This document shows positions 27,678 to 35,306 of a stretch of 64,000 nucleotides of DNA, one piece after another; within the stretch, counting starts at the first letter, position 1; each line of letters opens with the position of its first letter. The position numbers and the translations under genes were made by a program. Source of the stretch: Ruminococcaceae bacterium HV4-5-B5C (GTDB lineage: Bacteria; Bacillota; Clostridia; Oscillospirales; Acutalibacteraceae); contig FXYJ02000002.1 in assembly GCA_900184925.1 (NCBI GenBank), positions 62,001 to 126,000 on the forward strand. The letters are read 5' to 3'. Below the pieces are notes generated by a model. The model made no database searches. It was not told the origin of the DNA and saw nothing but the letters and a program-made list of their open reading frames with translations.

Positions 27678-29036
27678 CTAAACCTCGGCTTTTGGCGTGA
27701 GGCCCTTCTTTTTCCGGATACTTACGCTTAAAAATTTAATCAATACAGCAACAGTGGTAACTCCCGCCACAAGTAAGAAGGTAAGATTGCTGGCAAAAAC
27801 CATTATGATAATGATTGACCATTGTTCAACTGTAAACGATGGATTGTTGGAAAGCAGGATCGGCATAATAAAAAGTGCCGCCATTTCAATTAACAGAAAG
27901 ATTCCAACTGCTATCATACCATGGAAGGATGCGTTCCTGTAGTTCTTCCAATACTTGCTCTTTGCTCCATAGATATAGTAGGAAGCAAAATTCAATACAA
28001 AAAGCGAAAAGAAGAAAACTTCTTTGCAGCCCTCCGACGACGATCCCCAAACACAGCATACAACGGAAAGAAGCCACGTTGACAGAGTAAGAAATACGCA
28101 GGCCAAAACAAAGTTTTTATATTCAGACCGACCTGATTTTAAAAGGCCTTTTTCTTTTATGGCCGCCGCTTCGGCTTCGTCTTTGGCGCGGTCCTCCGGA
28201 TACTCTTTATAATATTCCTCGGAATCGTCCACCGGTAAATCCATGTCAACATCATAGCGCCTGGGTTTGCCGTAGACTTTCTTCACCCGGCCGGTTTTTC
28301 CGCTCTCTTTCAGCACTACCTGACAGCCCTTTTTATCGGCGGAGCCACAGGAATGCAGCAACCGTTCGACACGGCCCTGGGTGATCGTTCCTGTCAGTTC
28401 GTCTTCATCGAGCACAACGTCCACTTTGGCTCCCGGATGAATCTCATCCGGCATAGTGCCATCCATGGAAAACAGGTCGTGAAAGTCCACCCGGTTTTCA
28501 ATAAGATATTGTATTCCCTTTTCATTTGCCAACTGGGTAAAATAATTTCTGATCTTTTTTTGATGGTGTGAAAACCATTCCATAAAAATCGGGCTTATTT
28601 CTACGGCGGTCTTTTCCGGCAATACCCTTTTCAGCGTTTTCATCGTTTTTAAGAATTTGTCTGCATCTGAATGATAAAATTTAAGATCATATCTGTCTTC
28701 CCCTGTAATCATGCAAAAGTTGATTGGATAATCTGGTTCAGAATCTAACCCAAAATGGAATTGATAGATGCCGCAGATAAAATTCTTGGGATACCAGATG
28801 TCGTTATCTCCTCGTTTGCCTTTCCCCGTTTGGATTCTTAACCAGTGGTCGGATATTTTCAATCTGCGATGTTTGTCAATCGGAATTGTTTCAAATGTCT
28901 CATTCAAAAGGGAGGACGGTATTTCACGTTTGTGCTTTTGCAAAATCTTTGAAGCAAAATAAACAGGGCTTTTTCTCCAGTTGTTCCGCACGATCAGTAA
29001 TACAGTCAACGCAATAATTACAAGAAGTTCTACCAT
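27678..29036 (-). CDS. Membrane protein with an internal YwbE-like domain, in a type VII effector operon
   Basis: 452 residues. One TM segment at the N-terminus (about 2-17) is followed by a long soluble part. At about residues 199-255 a stretch reads PGAKVDVVLDEDELTGTITQ, then a VERLL helix and GRVKKVYG. This resembles the DUF2196/YwbE pattern (G..V.IVLK.DQ.TG.L..G.V...GRV). Four C-terminal TM segments follow. It overlaps the upstream effector-like gene by 7 nt, so the two are coupled. No full-length family is recognised. It could be a toxin partner, immunity protein or membrane anchor for the effector. Confidence 0.7.
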   Translation of the reverse strand: MVELLVIIALTVLLIVRNNWRKSPVYFASKILQKHKREIPSSLLNETFETIPIDKHRRLKISDHWLRIQTGKGKRGDNDIWYPKNFICGIYQFHFGLDSEPDYPINFCMITGEDRYDLKFYHSDADKFLKTMKTLKRVLPEKTAVEISPIFMEWFSHHQKKIRNYFTQLANEKGIQYLIENRVDFHDLFSMDGTMPDEIHPGAKVDVVLDEDELTGTITQGRVERLLHSCGSADKKGCQVVLKESGKTGRVKKVYGKPRRYDVDMDLPVDDSEEYYKEYPEDRAKDEAEAAAIKEKGLLKSGRSEYKNFVLACVFLTLSTWLLSVVCCVWGSSSEGCKEVFFFSLFVLNFASYYIYGAKSKYWKNYRNASFHGMIAVGIFLLIEMAALFIMPILLSNNPSFTVEQWSIIIIMVFASNLTFLLVAGVTTVAVLIKFLSVSIRKKKGLTPKAEV

Positions 29037-30499
29037 GCCATCACAGCCTTTCCTGCTCCTCCAAAGAGATTTCCAACCGCATTTGCGGCAGAATCCAGTT
29101 GCTTTTTGACCTCATTCCCGGTGTTTTGTATTGCTTTTGCCGCCCCGGTCGCGGCATTCCCCGCGGCGTTACAGCCATTTTCAACACCGCAGGCTGCCCA
29201 TTGCTTCACTGTTTTCCCATTTATTTTGGCATCGTCAACCAGATAGTCATATAATTTGCTGCCCGCCCATCCGAGACCGAACCCGACAGCGGCTCCGACA
29301 ACGGTACCGACCACGGGAATTGGAATTGCGGTACCGATTGCCGCCCCGACTTGTGCACAACCGGTTGCAATTGCCATGGTGCCTAACCCTTTTGCAACAT
29401 TTGCGGTCGCGTCTCCAATGGTGTGTGAAACAGTTGCCTTATTATCAATATCTTCTTTAATTCCTTCACCAGCATCAAATGCTATGGCGGCGTAACCAAG
29501 AATTTTTCCAAAATTGCCGATTCTATTGGAGATCTTGTCATTTTTCTCAAAACCATAGATTTTTTTCATGCTTCCCTTGAAGCTGTCAAAATCACTGAAG
29601 GTGTCTGCCCATAATTTCTTATTCTTAAGGTTCTGCAAGAACTTTTCCGCTCCGTCCGAAAAGCTCGTTCCTTCGGGAACAAGATATTTCAACACAGTTT
29701 TATTAAAAGCCGCAGAGTCAATTTTATATCTTGTACCCTTGATATCTTCCAAACCTTTTAAGTCGGAATTTTTTAGAAAGCCGCACATACCACCTTTTAT
29801 AATAAAACAGTCGCCTTTTTGTTCAATTTTTAATACGGTACGGAATTTAATGCAGATCAGTAATTTATATACGTTCTTTACAATTATGTCATTGCCGTTT
29901 TTGGCCATTTTTATCAGGGCGTCTATCAACTCAACAGGACTGTTTTGAATAATTTGATTGTATGCAGTCCGTTCCGCTTCCGGCATATAACCGAGCCTGA
30001 GAAAATTATTTACAAGCAGATTACAATCGACAACCGGTTTTCCATTGACTATTTTCTCATATTTCCCCAGATATGCTTTCACTTCACTTTGTTCCAAGTC
30101 GTCATACGCCTGTGAAAGGATTGCTTTGACATTTCCGACGGTAAAGCTGCCCATGGCAGGACTGATGATCTCCGCCATTTTGGAAATATAATTCTCGTCC
30201 TTTTCCAGAGAATCCCGTATGTTTGCAAAAATATCACCGTAGCCGCTGTCCACCGCTTTTACATCACGGAAGATTCCCTCGATGCTGGAAACCGTCGCAT
30301 TGTTTTTGTCGATGACCTTTTTATGATAGGAATTCACGTTATCAATATAGTTTTTAATACTCAGCTCGCCGATCAATTCTTCGAAATCATACCAGCGGTC
30401 GCCAAGCCAGTCGGTGAAGTCGCAGATTTTGTCGTGTTCCACTTCTTTTACTAGACTGAGGAGTTCGTGCTCCGACTGATCAGAGAAATCCTTGAGCAT
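29030..30499 (-). CDS. Putative type VII secreted effector with glycine-zipper C-terminus
   Basis: 489 residues. The N-terminal 100 or so residues are helical and acidic, as in LXG/WXG-like targeting domains, though no clear LXG motif is seen. The middle is mixed. Residues about 375-430 form an Ala/Gly-rich hydrophobic stretch (GAAIGTAIPIPVVGTVVGAA) like a glycine zipper, followed by Asn/Ala-rich repeats. Such C-termini occur in membrane-inserting bacterial toxins. AGGAGAGG precedes the ATG. It follows three small WXG-type genes in one operon, which supports secretion. The toxin activity is inference. Confidence 0.65.
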   Translation of the reverse strand: MLKDFSDQSEHELLSLVKEVEHDKICDFTDWLGDRWYDFEELIGELSIKNYIDNVNSYHKKVIDKNNATVSSIEGIFRDVKAVDSGYGDIFANIRDSLEKDENYISKMAEIISPAMGSFTVGNVKAILSQAYDDLEQSEVKAYLGKYEKIVNGKPVVDCNLLVNNFLRLGYMPEAERTAYNQIIQNSPVELIDALIKMAKNGNDIIVKNVYKLLICIKFRTVLKIEQKGDCFIIKGGMCGFLKNSDLKGLEDIKGTRYKIDSAAFNKTVLKYLVPEGTSFSDGAEKFLQNLKNKKLWADTFSDFDSFKGSMKKIYGFEKNDKISNRIGNFGKILGYAAIAFDAGEGIKEDIDNKATVSHTIGDATANVAKGLGTMAIATGCAQVGAAIGTAIPIPVVGTVVGAAVGFGLGWAGSKLYDYLVDDAKINGKTVKQWAACGVENGCNAAGNAATGAAKAIQNTGNEVKKQLDSAANAVGNLFGGAGKAVMAW

Positions 30500-30520
30500 C
30501 TCTGTTTCCTCTCCTCTCTT

Positions 30521-30799
30521 TTACTCTTTCTCCATGGTATGCGCCGCGGTATTATCGGAATGCTGATAACTTTTTAGGGTGTTTTCCATAAATCCGATTG
30601 TGTTCCCGATCAGTTGGAGCATCGTGCTGTGAAGATCGTGATACATGCTGCCGATAAGCTCGAGTTCATTTACCGTCGCGCCGCCGCCAACCGTAGCGGG
30701 CGGAGTCGAGTTCATAGCGCTCCATCTGCTCTGCATGCTTTTTAAGGATTCGATTTCAGTTTCTAAACTGGAAGTGTTAATATGAATCTGTTCACTCAT
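30521..30799 (-). CDS. WXG100-like small protein (SACOL2603/TIGR04197-like)
   Basis: 92 residues, two helices around a loop. The loop region reads RWSAMNSTPPATVGGGATVN, with a Trp at the position of WXG but no strict WxG. The spacing and the C-terminal helix (MYHDLHSTMLQLIGNTIGFM) resemble the SACOL2603-type partners of LXG toxins. It probably forms a secretion complex with the neighbouring effector. It lies 21 bp from the effector gene and 28 bp from the previous small gene. Confidence 0.75.
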   Translation of the reverse strand: MSEQIHINTSSLETEIESLKSMQSRWSAMNSTPPATVGGGATVNELELIGSMYHDLHSTMLQLIGNTIGFMENTLKSYQHSDNTAAHTMEKE

Positions 30800-30827
30800 A
30801 AGAGATCACCGCCCCTGACAGTCGTTA

Positions 30828-31115
30828 TTAAAAGAGATATTGATCTTTTTCGTCAATCTCCTGCAGATACTTCGCAACCGATGTTTTTGCCACAGACGAG
30901 ACAGGGCCAATTTGATCCTTCAGTTTTTCCGAATAGGAAATGAATTCCTCCAGTGCCTGCGATACGGCTCCGTCTATGATTGCAGCGTTCCGGATCGTTT
31001 TCAGCTCACTGACGTATTCCTGAATCATCGACTCAAGATTCTCTCCCTGTCTGTTAAAAAAGTCACCCATAGCATTACAGTAGTCTTCATCTACAATCAG
31101 CTGATTTGCGGCCAT
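30828..31115 (-). CDS. Small helical protein, YwqI/DUF5344-like
   Basis: 95 residues, all helical by appearance, with no membrane segment. Position and size match the DUF5344 (YwqI) protein that stands between DUF5082 and the LXG toxin in ywqHIJ-type operons. The sequence match is weak by eye, so the family call rests largely on order. It lies 9 bp after the DUF5082-like gene. Confidence 0.65.
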   Translation of the reverse strand: MAANQLIVDEDYCNAMGDFFNRQGENLESMIQEYVSELKTIRNAAIIDGAVSQALEEFISYSEKLKDQIGPVSSVAKTSVAKYLQEIDEKDQYLF

Positions 31116-31124
31116 TTTACCACC

Positions 31125-31544
31125 CTAATCTTCCATATCGTTCAATTCATCATACAGGCAGTCGATCGTTCTTTCACACCCGGAAATGCTGTTTTGATAA
31201 GAGTCAATTTTGTATTGTGCCGAATTGATGGATGAGCTGATCTTTGACTTTGCTTCTTCCAGCCCGTTATATGCGTGATTAAATTCGCTTCCGTTGAGCA
31301 GGTCGGACATTCCCGCATAATAGGGGGAAACCATTTTGATATTAAAATGTGTGGCCCTTAAATTGGACAGCGAGTTTTTCCTTGAGGACTGCCGGCTGCC
31401 AAAATCGTTCTGCAAATTGCTGTATTTTTGCCGAAGGGCCCGCAGACGTGCCTGCTTATCCTGCAGGATCCTGATCTTGTTCCGGTAAGATTCTATCTCA
31501 TTTTCACAGGACCGAATCCTCCGGTAGATACTACTTCTGCTCAT
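31125..31544 (-). CDS. DUF5082 (YwqH-like) coiled-coil protein
   Basis: 139 residues starting MSRSSIYRRI. Long helices include an N-terminal coiled coil (about 5-45), and the C-terminus reads CERTIDCLYDELNDME. The pattern fits DUF5082, the first gene of YwqH-type LXG toxin operons. GGAGATGGG precedes the ATG at 31544, and upstream in-frame codons have no ribosome site. It is the first gene of the six-gene unit, with a strong promoter 250 bp upstream. Confidence 0.75.
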   Translation of the reverse strand: MSRSSIYRRIRSCENEIESYRNKIRILQDKQARLRALRQKYSNLQNDFGSRQSSRKNSLSNLRATHFNIKMVSPYYAGMSDLLNGSEFNHAYNGLEEAKSKISSSINSAQYKIDSYQNSISGCERTIDCLYDELNDMED

Positions 31545-31790
31545 ATTCCCATCTCCATCATAATGGTGATTCATAATGCTATGACCGGCGAGAGGCAAAT
31601 TGGCGTAATACGCTTTTTCGACCGTTTCTGCCCCCGGTTGTGCTGTAAAACATTCCGTTTTGCAAAATGTATTGAATAAAGATATGGCAAAGAGCGCCCA
31701 TTCAATGGCGGGAGCCTCTTTTATGTCCGGAACGGAACGTGCGTGGTGCAGACGCTGCCTGCATTTTTCTTATGTGGGATTCTCATGTAG

Positions 31791-31819
31791 ATAATACAAT
31801 GTCTGTAAATAAATGTCAA
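31791..31819 (-). promoter_or_regulatory. Strong promoter of the type VII effector operon
   Basis: On the minus strand TTGACA (31814-31819) and TATTAT (31791-31796) are spaced by exactly 17 bp. The leader to the first gene is about 240 nt and holds an imperfect AAAGAG/CTCTTT hairpin (31687-31719). Between this promoter and the TIR gene the sequence has no gene. Confidence 0.8.
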
Positions 31820-32005
31820 GAATTTCAACTTCTGCAGCAGCTTCAAACACGGCCAGCAGCTTTACAAAATCGCAAAAAAGACAGCAGCGTACCAAAAAAT
31901 ACAAGAAAGAAATTTGAGGGGAATTTGACTTTTTTTGGTCAGGCCGACAAAGGGCCAAAAGATGCCAAAACCCATCCGGCGCTTTGCAAAACAGAACATA
32001 AGAAA

Positions 32006-32040
32006 AAGGAATGCAGCCGAAAGACTGCATTCCTTTTTGT
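32006..32040 (-). terminator. Terminator of the TIR gene
   Basis: On the minus strand AAAGGAATGCAG-TC folds on GG-CTGCATTCCTTT around a short loop, followed by TTCTT. It lies about 45 bp past the TIR stop. It is a member of the hairpin family at 33.1 and 34.8-35.2 kb. Confidence 0.8.
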
Positions 32041-32086
32041 AAGTCTCTTTGAACATCCGTGATAGTGGAAAGCTGTTCAGCTCTTT

Positions 32087-32710
32087 CTACACATTCTCTT
32101 TATCGTCATCTTTAAATAGGTCACAAAACAAAGCTGTAATTGTAGAGGTACCGGCAATCGTTGCGAGGCTTCCTATTATCCCCAGATACGGGAAGAATGT
32201 TAGCGCTAAACCACTAATGATTGCCTTGTGAATTTTGAGAGAATTATTATATTTGGCAGAAGCCTTTTTATATTCAGAAAGGGAATTAAATGCACATGCC
32301 GCAAGCCTTGCCCAAACTTGCTCGCGATTTTGTTTGGGAATTGTTGCTACAGGCTTATTGGGGGAATTGACATATTGGAATTGAGTTAATTTATCGTTTG
32401 GATTACAATAATTTAAGTAAACACAAATAATTAAGATACCGTCTTCTTTATTTGCCTTTAATAATAAAGGCAATTCCTTCTCTCGTATGTAATCTGAAGC
32501 CATAAAATCTGCAGAAAGTAATAAAATTGCGATTGCCGTTTGATTAATAGAATCCGTGATTGCTTTGTCCCAACTACTCCCTGGGGAAATATCAGTATCT
32601 GACCAATAAGCGATACTGTCATCACAATTGTATGATTTCAAATGAGTTTCCAATCTCTCTTTATGTTTTTTGTCCTGATGCGAATAACTAATAAATATTT
32701 TATCTCGCAT
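32087..32710 (-). CDS. TIR-domain protein with C-terminal membrane hairpin
   Basis: 207 residues. The N-terminal TIR domain (about 1-140) starts KIFISYSHQDKKH with box-1-like FISYSH. A glutamate in the DYIREKELPLL segment sits where the NADase Glu is found in many bacterial TIR domains. Two hydrophobic segments follow at about 168-195. It has a good AGGAGG 8 nt before the ATG. The surroundings are AT-rich and hold duplicated promoters. Bacterial TIR proteins act in anti-phage defence or as effectors. The membrane hairpin suggests an anchored sensor or toxin, but no defence partner is adjacent. Confidence 0.82.
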   Translation of the reverse strand: MRDKIFISYSHQDKKHKERLETHLKSYNCDDSIAYWSDTDISPGSSWDKAITDSINQTAIAILLLSADFMASDYIREKELPLLLKANKEDGILIICVYLNYCNPNDKLTQFQYVNSPNKPVATIPKQNREQVWARLAACAFNSLSEYKKASAKYNNSLKIHKAIISGLALTFFPYLGIIGSLATIAGTSTITALFCDLFKDDDKENV

Positions 32711-32892
32711 TCTTAATTCCTCCTAAATTATTGTTTTATCGCCCGAAGCGTATTACTGATGTTAGTTCTCAATCTCACCGAACCAGGACTATTAAACATG
32801 ATACGAAGTTGGCGTCTAAAATATTTGGTACGATCATCTTCGCAAACAGTTTGGCTCTTAAGATAATGCGGGGTAAGGAATTTATGCCTTTA

Positions 32893-33142
32893 TTGAAATA
32901 TCCAACTGTGCTTAATTAAGTAAAATTTTCCATATAATGAAAACAATTTCATTATAGTCGATATATTTAGAATATCAAGAAAATTATGGTATAAAAAATA
33001 GTCCAATTGCTGTTGCTTTTAACACCAATGAAAGGATCGAGAATATCCATACACAAAGTCCCTGCAAGGTTGAACTTGCAGAGACTTTTATCGTTTAACA
33101 GCAAAGAAAAAGGAATGCAGCCGAAAGGCTGCATTCCTTTAT
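32893..33142 (-). repeat. Direct repeat DR1: terminator-promoter module upstream of TIR
   Basis: This 250-bp segment is nearly identical to 34614-34863. In the minus direction it holds the AAGGAATGCAGCC hairpin, a second hairpin (AAGTCTCTGCAAG/CTTGCAGGGAC type), a SigA-type promoter (32951-32978) and a palindrome on the -10. Its right end reads aaggtcgctgc, which resembles the ttggtccgc of the tRNA 3' end in the other copy. The sequence between DR1 and the TIR gene holds no gene. Confidence 0.85.
32951..32978 (-). promoter_or_regulatory. Promoter in DR1, reads toward TIR
   Basis: On the minus strand TTGATA (32973-32978), 16 bp, then TATAAT (32951-32956). The inverted repeat ATAATGAAA/TTTTCATTAT starts inside the -10 box and could be an operator. 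The leader to TIR is about 230 nt. Confidence 0.75.
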
Positions 33143-33249
33143 AAGGTCGCTGCATTATAGAAGTAAAAAGCTTCCTGGCTGACGGTACTAAACATTATGC
33201 GAAATTCCACCGGCCTTTGCTAACCAGTTTGCTCAAACAAATAAGAAGA

Positions 33250-33708
33250 TCATTCTCGCTCCAATATCAGTCTAACCACCTTTACATTTCCGTCTAATTC
33301 TGTTCTGCCGATTTTAAAACCACATTTTTGAGTGTAAAAATAAATATTTCCATCTTTATCCTTTGGCGTAATCAATGATACTTTTTTCCAATCCGCATAG
33401 TTCTCCAGCAGATGATGCATAGCCTGAGTGCCAATGCCCCTGTTTTGATATTCTGGAATAACACAAACGCATCCTACATAGTATTCGCCATTTCCCTTGC
33501 TTTCTGCTGAGATTACGCCTACAGGAGTGTTGTCACAGAGGATAATGTTTTTTGGAAACCTTTTCATGGACTTCTGCATTTGTTCGTTAGTTTTACCGTA
33601 TGCAGGGCATTCGCCATATCTAAGGAAATCCTGATAAAACGATTTGTTATATAAATTGATCAACAGGTCTGTATCCTCTATTCTGGCCCATCTAAAACTT
33701 AACTCCAT
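33250..33708 (-). CDS. GNAT family N-acetyltransferase
   Basis: 152 residues with the GNAT fold. Motif A reads VCVIPEYQNRGIGTQAMHHLL (acetyl-CoA loop RGIGT), and motif B reads YTQKCGFKIG. The C-terminus is short and the substrate is unknown. GGTGAAAG precedes the ATG. AT-rich codon use differs from the chromosomal genes on either side of the island, which suggests acquisition. It lies 109 bp downstream of the histidine-phosphatase gene. Confidence 0.9.
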   Translation of the reverse strand: MELSFRWARIEDTDLLINLYNKSFYQDFLRYGECPAYGKTNEQMQKSMKRFPKNIILCDNTPVGVISAESKGNGEYYVGCVCVIPEYQNRGIGTQAMHHLLENYADWKKVSLITPKDKDGNIYFYTQKCGFKIGRTELDGNVKVVRLILERE

Positions 33709-33817
33709 ATTCTTTCACCTACAATTATCTATATGGTCTTAACTTATATGTCGCTTACATGCAATAATTGAATTTAGCTAATCAGAATTAAATAAACATT
33801 GTGCGAAGCTGATTTAT

Positions 33818-34453
33818 TTATCCCTGTAAATCTTCTAAATGTGAATAGTCGTTAAAATAGTGGATATAAAAATTTTTACTTTTATTATCATATTTAACAA
33901 GAGTTATACTGCAATTTTCAAGTGGTGAACCAAAGAAAAATCTTCTCTCCTGATGCAATTCTAAAAACCCACTTATTAAAACTCTTATCATTCCTCCATG
34001 TGTCACGACGGCAACATTATCTAATCCACTATTGATGATCTCATTCATTACACTTTTTGAACGCTTCCATACATCTTCGCCACATTCACCATTAGGATAT
34101 GCTACATCACTTAAATGTCCTGAAAATTTATCTACGAAATCGGGAAAATTTTTTTCAATGTATTCCCAATCTTTTTTTACATATTCGCCCATATCAATTT
34201 CTCTTAGTTCGTGATTTAATATAATGTCTACATTTAAATATTTATTGATTTCTTCAGAGGTTTGAATAGCTCTGATCATATCGCTGGAATATATTCTTTG
34301 GATATTGTATTTTTTTAGACGCTTTCCAAGCAGATTAGCTTGTTTGAATCCCTTTTCTGTAAGCTCTAATTTTTCATGGTCTTTAGAATTATCTTGTTTT
34401 TGTCCATGTCTCACTAAATAAATATTCGTGCTATAACCCTCCAAATAAAACAT
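33818..34453 (-). CDS. Histidine phosphatase (phosphoglycerate mutase-like)
   Basis: 211 residues with YLVRHGQ near the N-terminus (catalytic His), the second Arg region SSDMIRAIQTSEEI, and the second catalytic His in VVTHGGMIRVL. The family removes phosphates from small molecules or proteins. The ATG at 34453 lacks a ribosome site, while GGAGGG lies inside the reading frame, 7 nt before an ACG that would give the usual (M)NIYLVRHGQ start. The start is therefore uncertain. It is AT-rich like its neighbours and is driven by the DR2 promoter. Confidence 0.88.
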   Translation of the reverse strand: MFYLEGYSTNIYLVRHGQKQDNSKDHEKLELTEKGFKQANLLGKRLKKYNIQRIYSSDMIRAIQTSEEINKYLNVDIILNHELREIDMGEYVKKDWEYIEKNFPDFVDKFSGHLSDVAYPNGECGEDVWKRSKSVMNEIINSGLDNVAVVTHGGMIRVLISGFLELHQERRFFFGSPLENCSITLVKYDNKSKNFYIHYFNDYSHLEDLQG

Positions 34454-34613
34454 GTGAAAAACTTCTGTACTATTTAGCGATTAATTATAAATTTATTTAG
34501 AGATATACTCGGTGGTCCTGAAGTGAAAATCAAACATATTTTATAAACAGCGCTTTTATCGTCACCCGCCATGTTTGAAGTAGTCTAATAAACATTAGGG
34601 GATCCATGTCTAT

Positions 34614-34863
34614 ATAGAAATATCCAGCTGTGCTTGATCATGTAAAATTTTCCATATAATGAAAACAATTTCATTATAGTCGATATATTTAGAATATCAA
34701 GAAAATCGTCGTATAAAAAATAGTTCAATTGCGGTTATTTCCAACACCAATGAACGGATCGAGAATATCCATACACAAAGTCCCTGCAAGGCGCAACTTG
34801 CAGGGACTTTTAACGTTTAACAGCAAAGAAAAAGGAACGCAGCCGAAAGGCTGCATTCCTTAT
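34614..34863 (-). repeat. Direct repeat DR2: terminator-promoter module upstream of the phosphatase
   Basis: This is a second copy of the module at 32893-33142, with the same order: AAGGAACGCAGCC hairpin, AAGTCCCTGCAAG/CTTGCAGGGACTT hairpin, promoter (34673-34700) and the -10 palindrome. Its tRNA-side end leads into the 160-bp tandem repeat. Confidence 0.85.
34673..34700 (-). promoter_or_regulatory. Promoter in DR2, reads toward phosphatase-GNAT
   Basis: On the minus strand TTGATA (34695-34700), 16 bp, then TATAAT (34673-34678), with the same palindrome over the -10 as in DR1. The leader of about 210 nt to the phosphatase has no gene that I can support. Confidence 0.75.
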
Positions 34864-35206
34864 TTGGTCCGCCCGGAGGGATTCGATTCGCGGCGTGAAC
34901 TGCGCGCCTTGGTCGGTCGCGGCTCTGACGTGCCGCAGGCACGTCATTCAGTACCGCTCCTCCTTCGAATCCCCCTAACAAGCAAAGAAAAAAGGAACGC
35001 AGCCAAAAGGCTGCATCCCTTTTTTGGTCCGCCCGGAGGGATTCGATTCGCGGCGTGAACTGCGCGCCTTGGTCGGTCGCGGCTCTGACGTGCCGCAGGC
35101 ACGTCATTCAGTACCGCTCCTCCTTTGAATCCTTCCTAACAAGCAAAGAAAAAGGAACGCAGCCAAAAGGCTGCATCCCTTTTTTGGTCCGCCCGGAGGG
35201 ATTCGA
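34822..35206 (-). repeat. 160-bp tandem repeat that duplicates the tRNA-Arg 3' end
   Basis: The period is exactly 160 bp. A 22-bp stretch equal to the tRNA 3' end (discriminator, acceptor, T-arm) occurs at 34865-34886, 35025-35046 and, as the real gene, 35185-35206. Each is followed in the minus direction by a GCAGCC hairpin terminator. The filler contains a GACGTGCC/GGCACGTC inverted repeat. The pattern looks like repeated integration or duplication at the tRNA 3' end. Confidence 0.9.
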
Positions 35207-35262
35207 ACCCCCGGCCTTCAGAATCGGAATCTGCTGCTATATCCAGACTTAGCTACGGGCGG
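35185..35262 (-). tRNA. tRNA-Arg (anticodon CCG)
   Basis: A 78-nt cloverleaf including the encoded CCA. The acceptor arms are CCGCCCG/CGGGCGG, the D arm GCTA/TAGC, and the anticodon loop TTCCGAT (anticodon CCG). The anticodon stem GCAGA/TCTGA has a G-A mismatch at its outer pair. The T arm is GGGGG-TTCGAAT-CCCTC. It reads Arg CGG codons. The 3' end is duplicated downstream in the tandem repeat. Confidence 0.95.
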
Positions 35263-35306
35263 ATGTACAGTTCATTATATCACATCCGGCGCAAAAGTCA
35301 AACAGA

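Noticed and set aside
32731..32919. 62-residue open frame upstream of TIR
   Set aside because: It has no ribosome site and runs into the DR1 repeat, and its composition is not coding-like.
32780..34620. Gene-cassette array with attC sites (integron)
   Set aside because: No integron integrase and no R'/R'' box pairs with foldable attC structure were seen; the gaps hold only short A/T-rich motifs.
34817..35107. 96-residue open frame across the 160-bp tandem repeat
   Set aside because: It reads through terminator hairpins and tRNA fragments. Despite an AGGAGG-like site it is best seen as a by-product of the repeat.
34822..35206. Tandem units considered as a CRISPR array
   Set aside because: Repeats are 160 bp with no short repeat/spacer alternation, spacer sequences are identical, and no cas gene is in the window.
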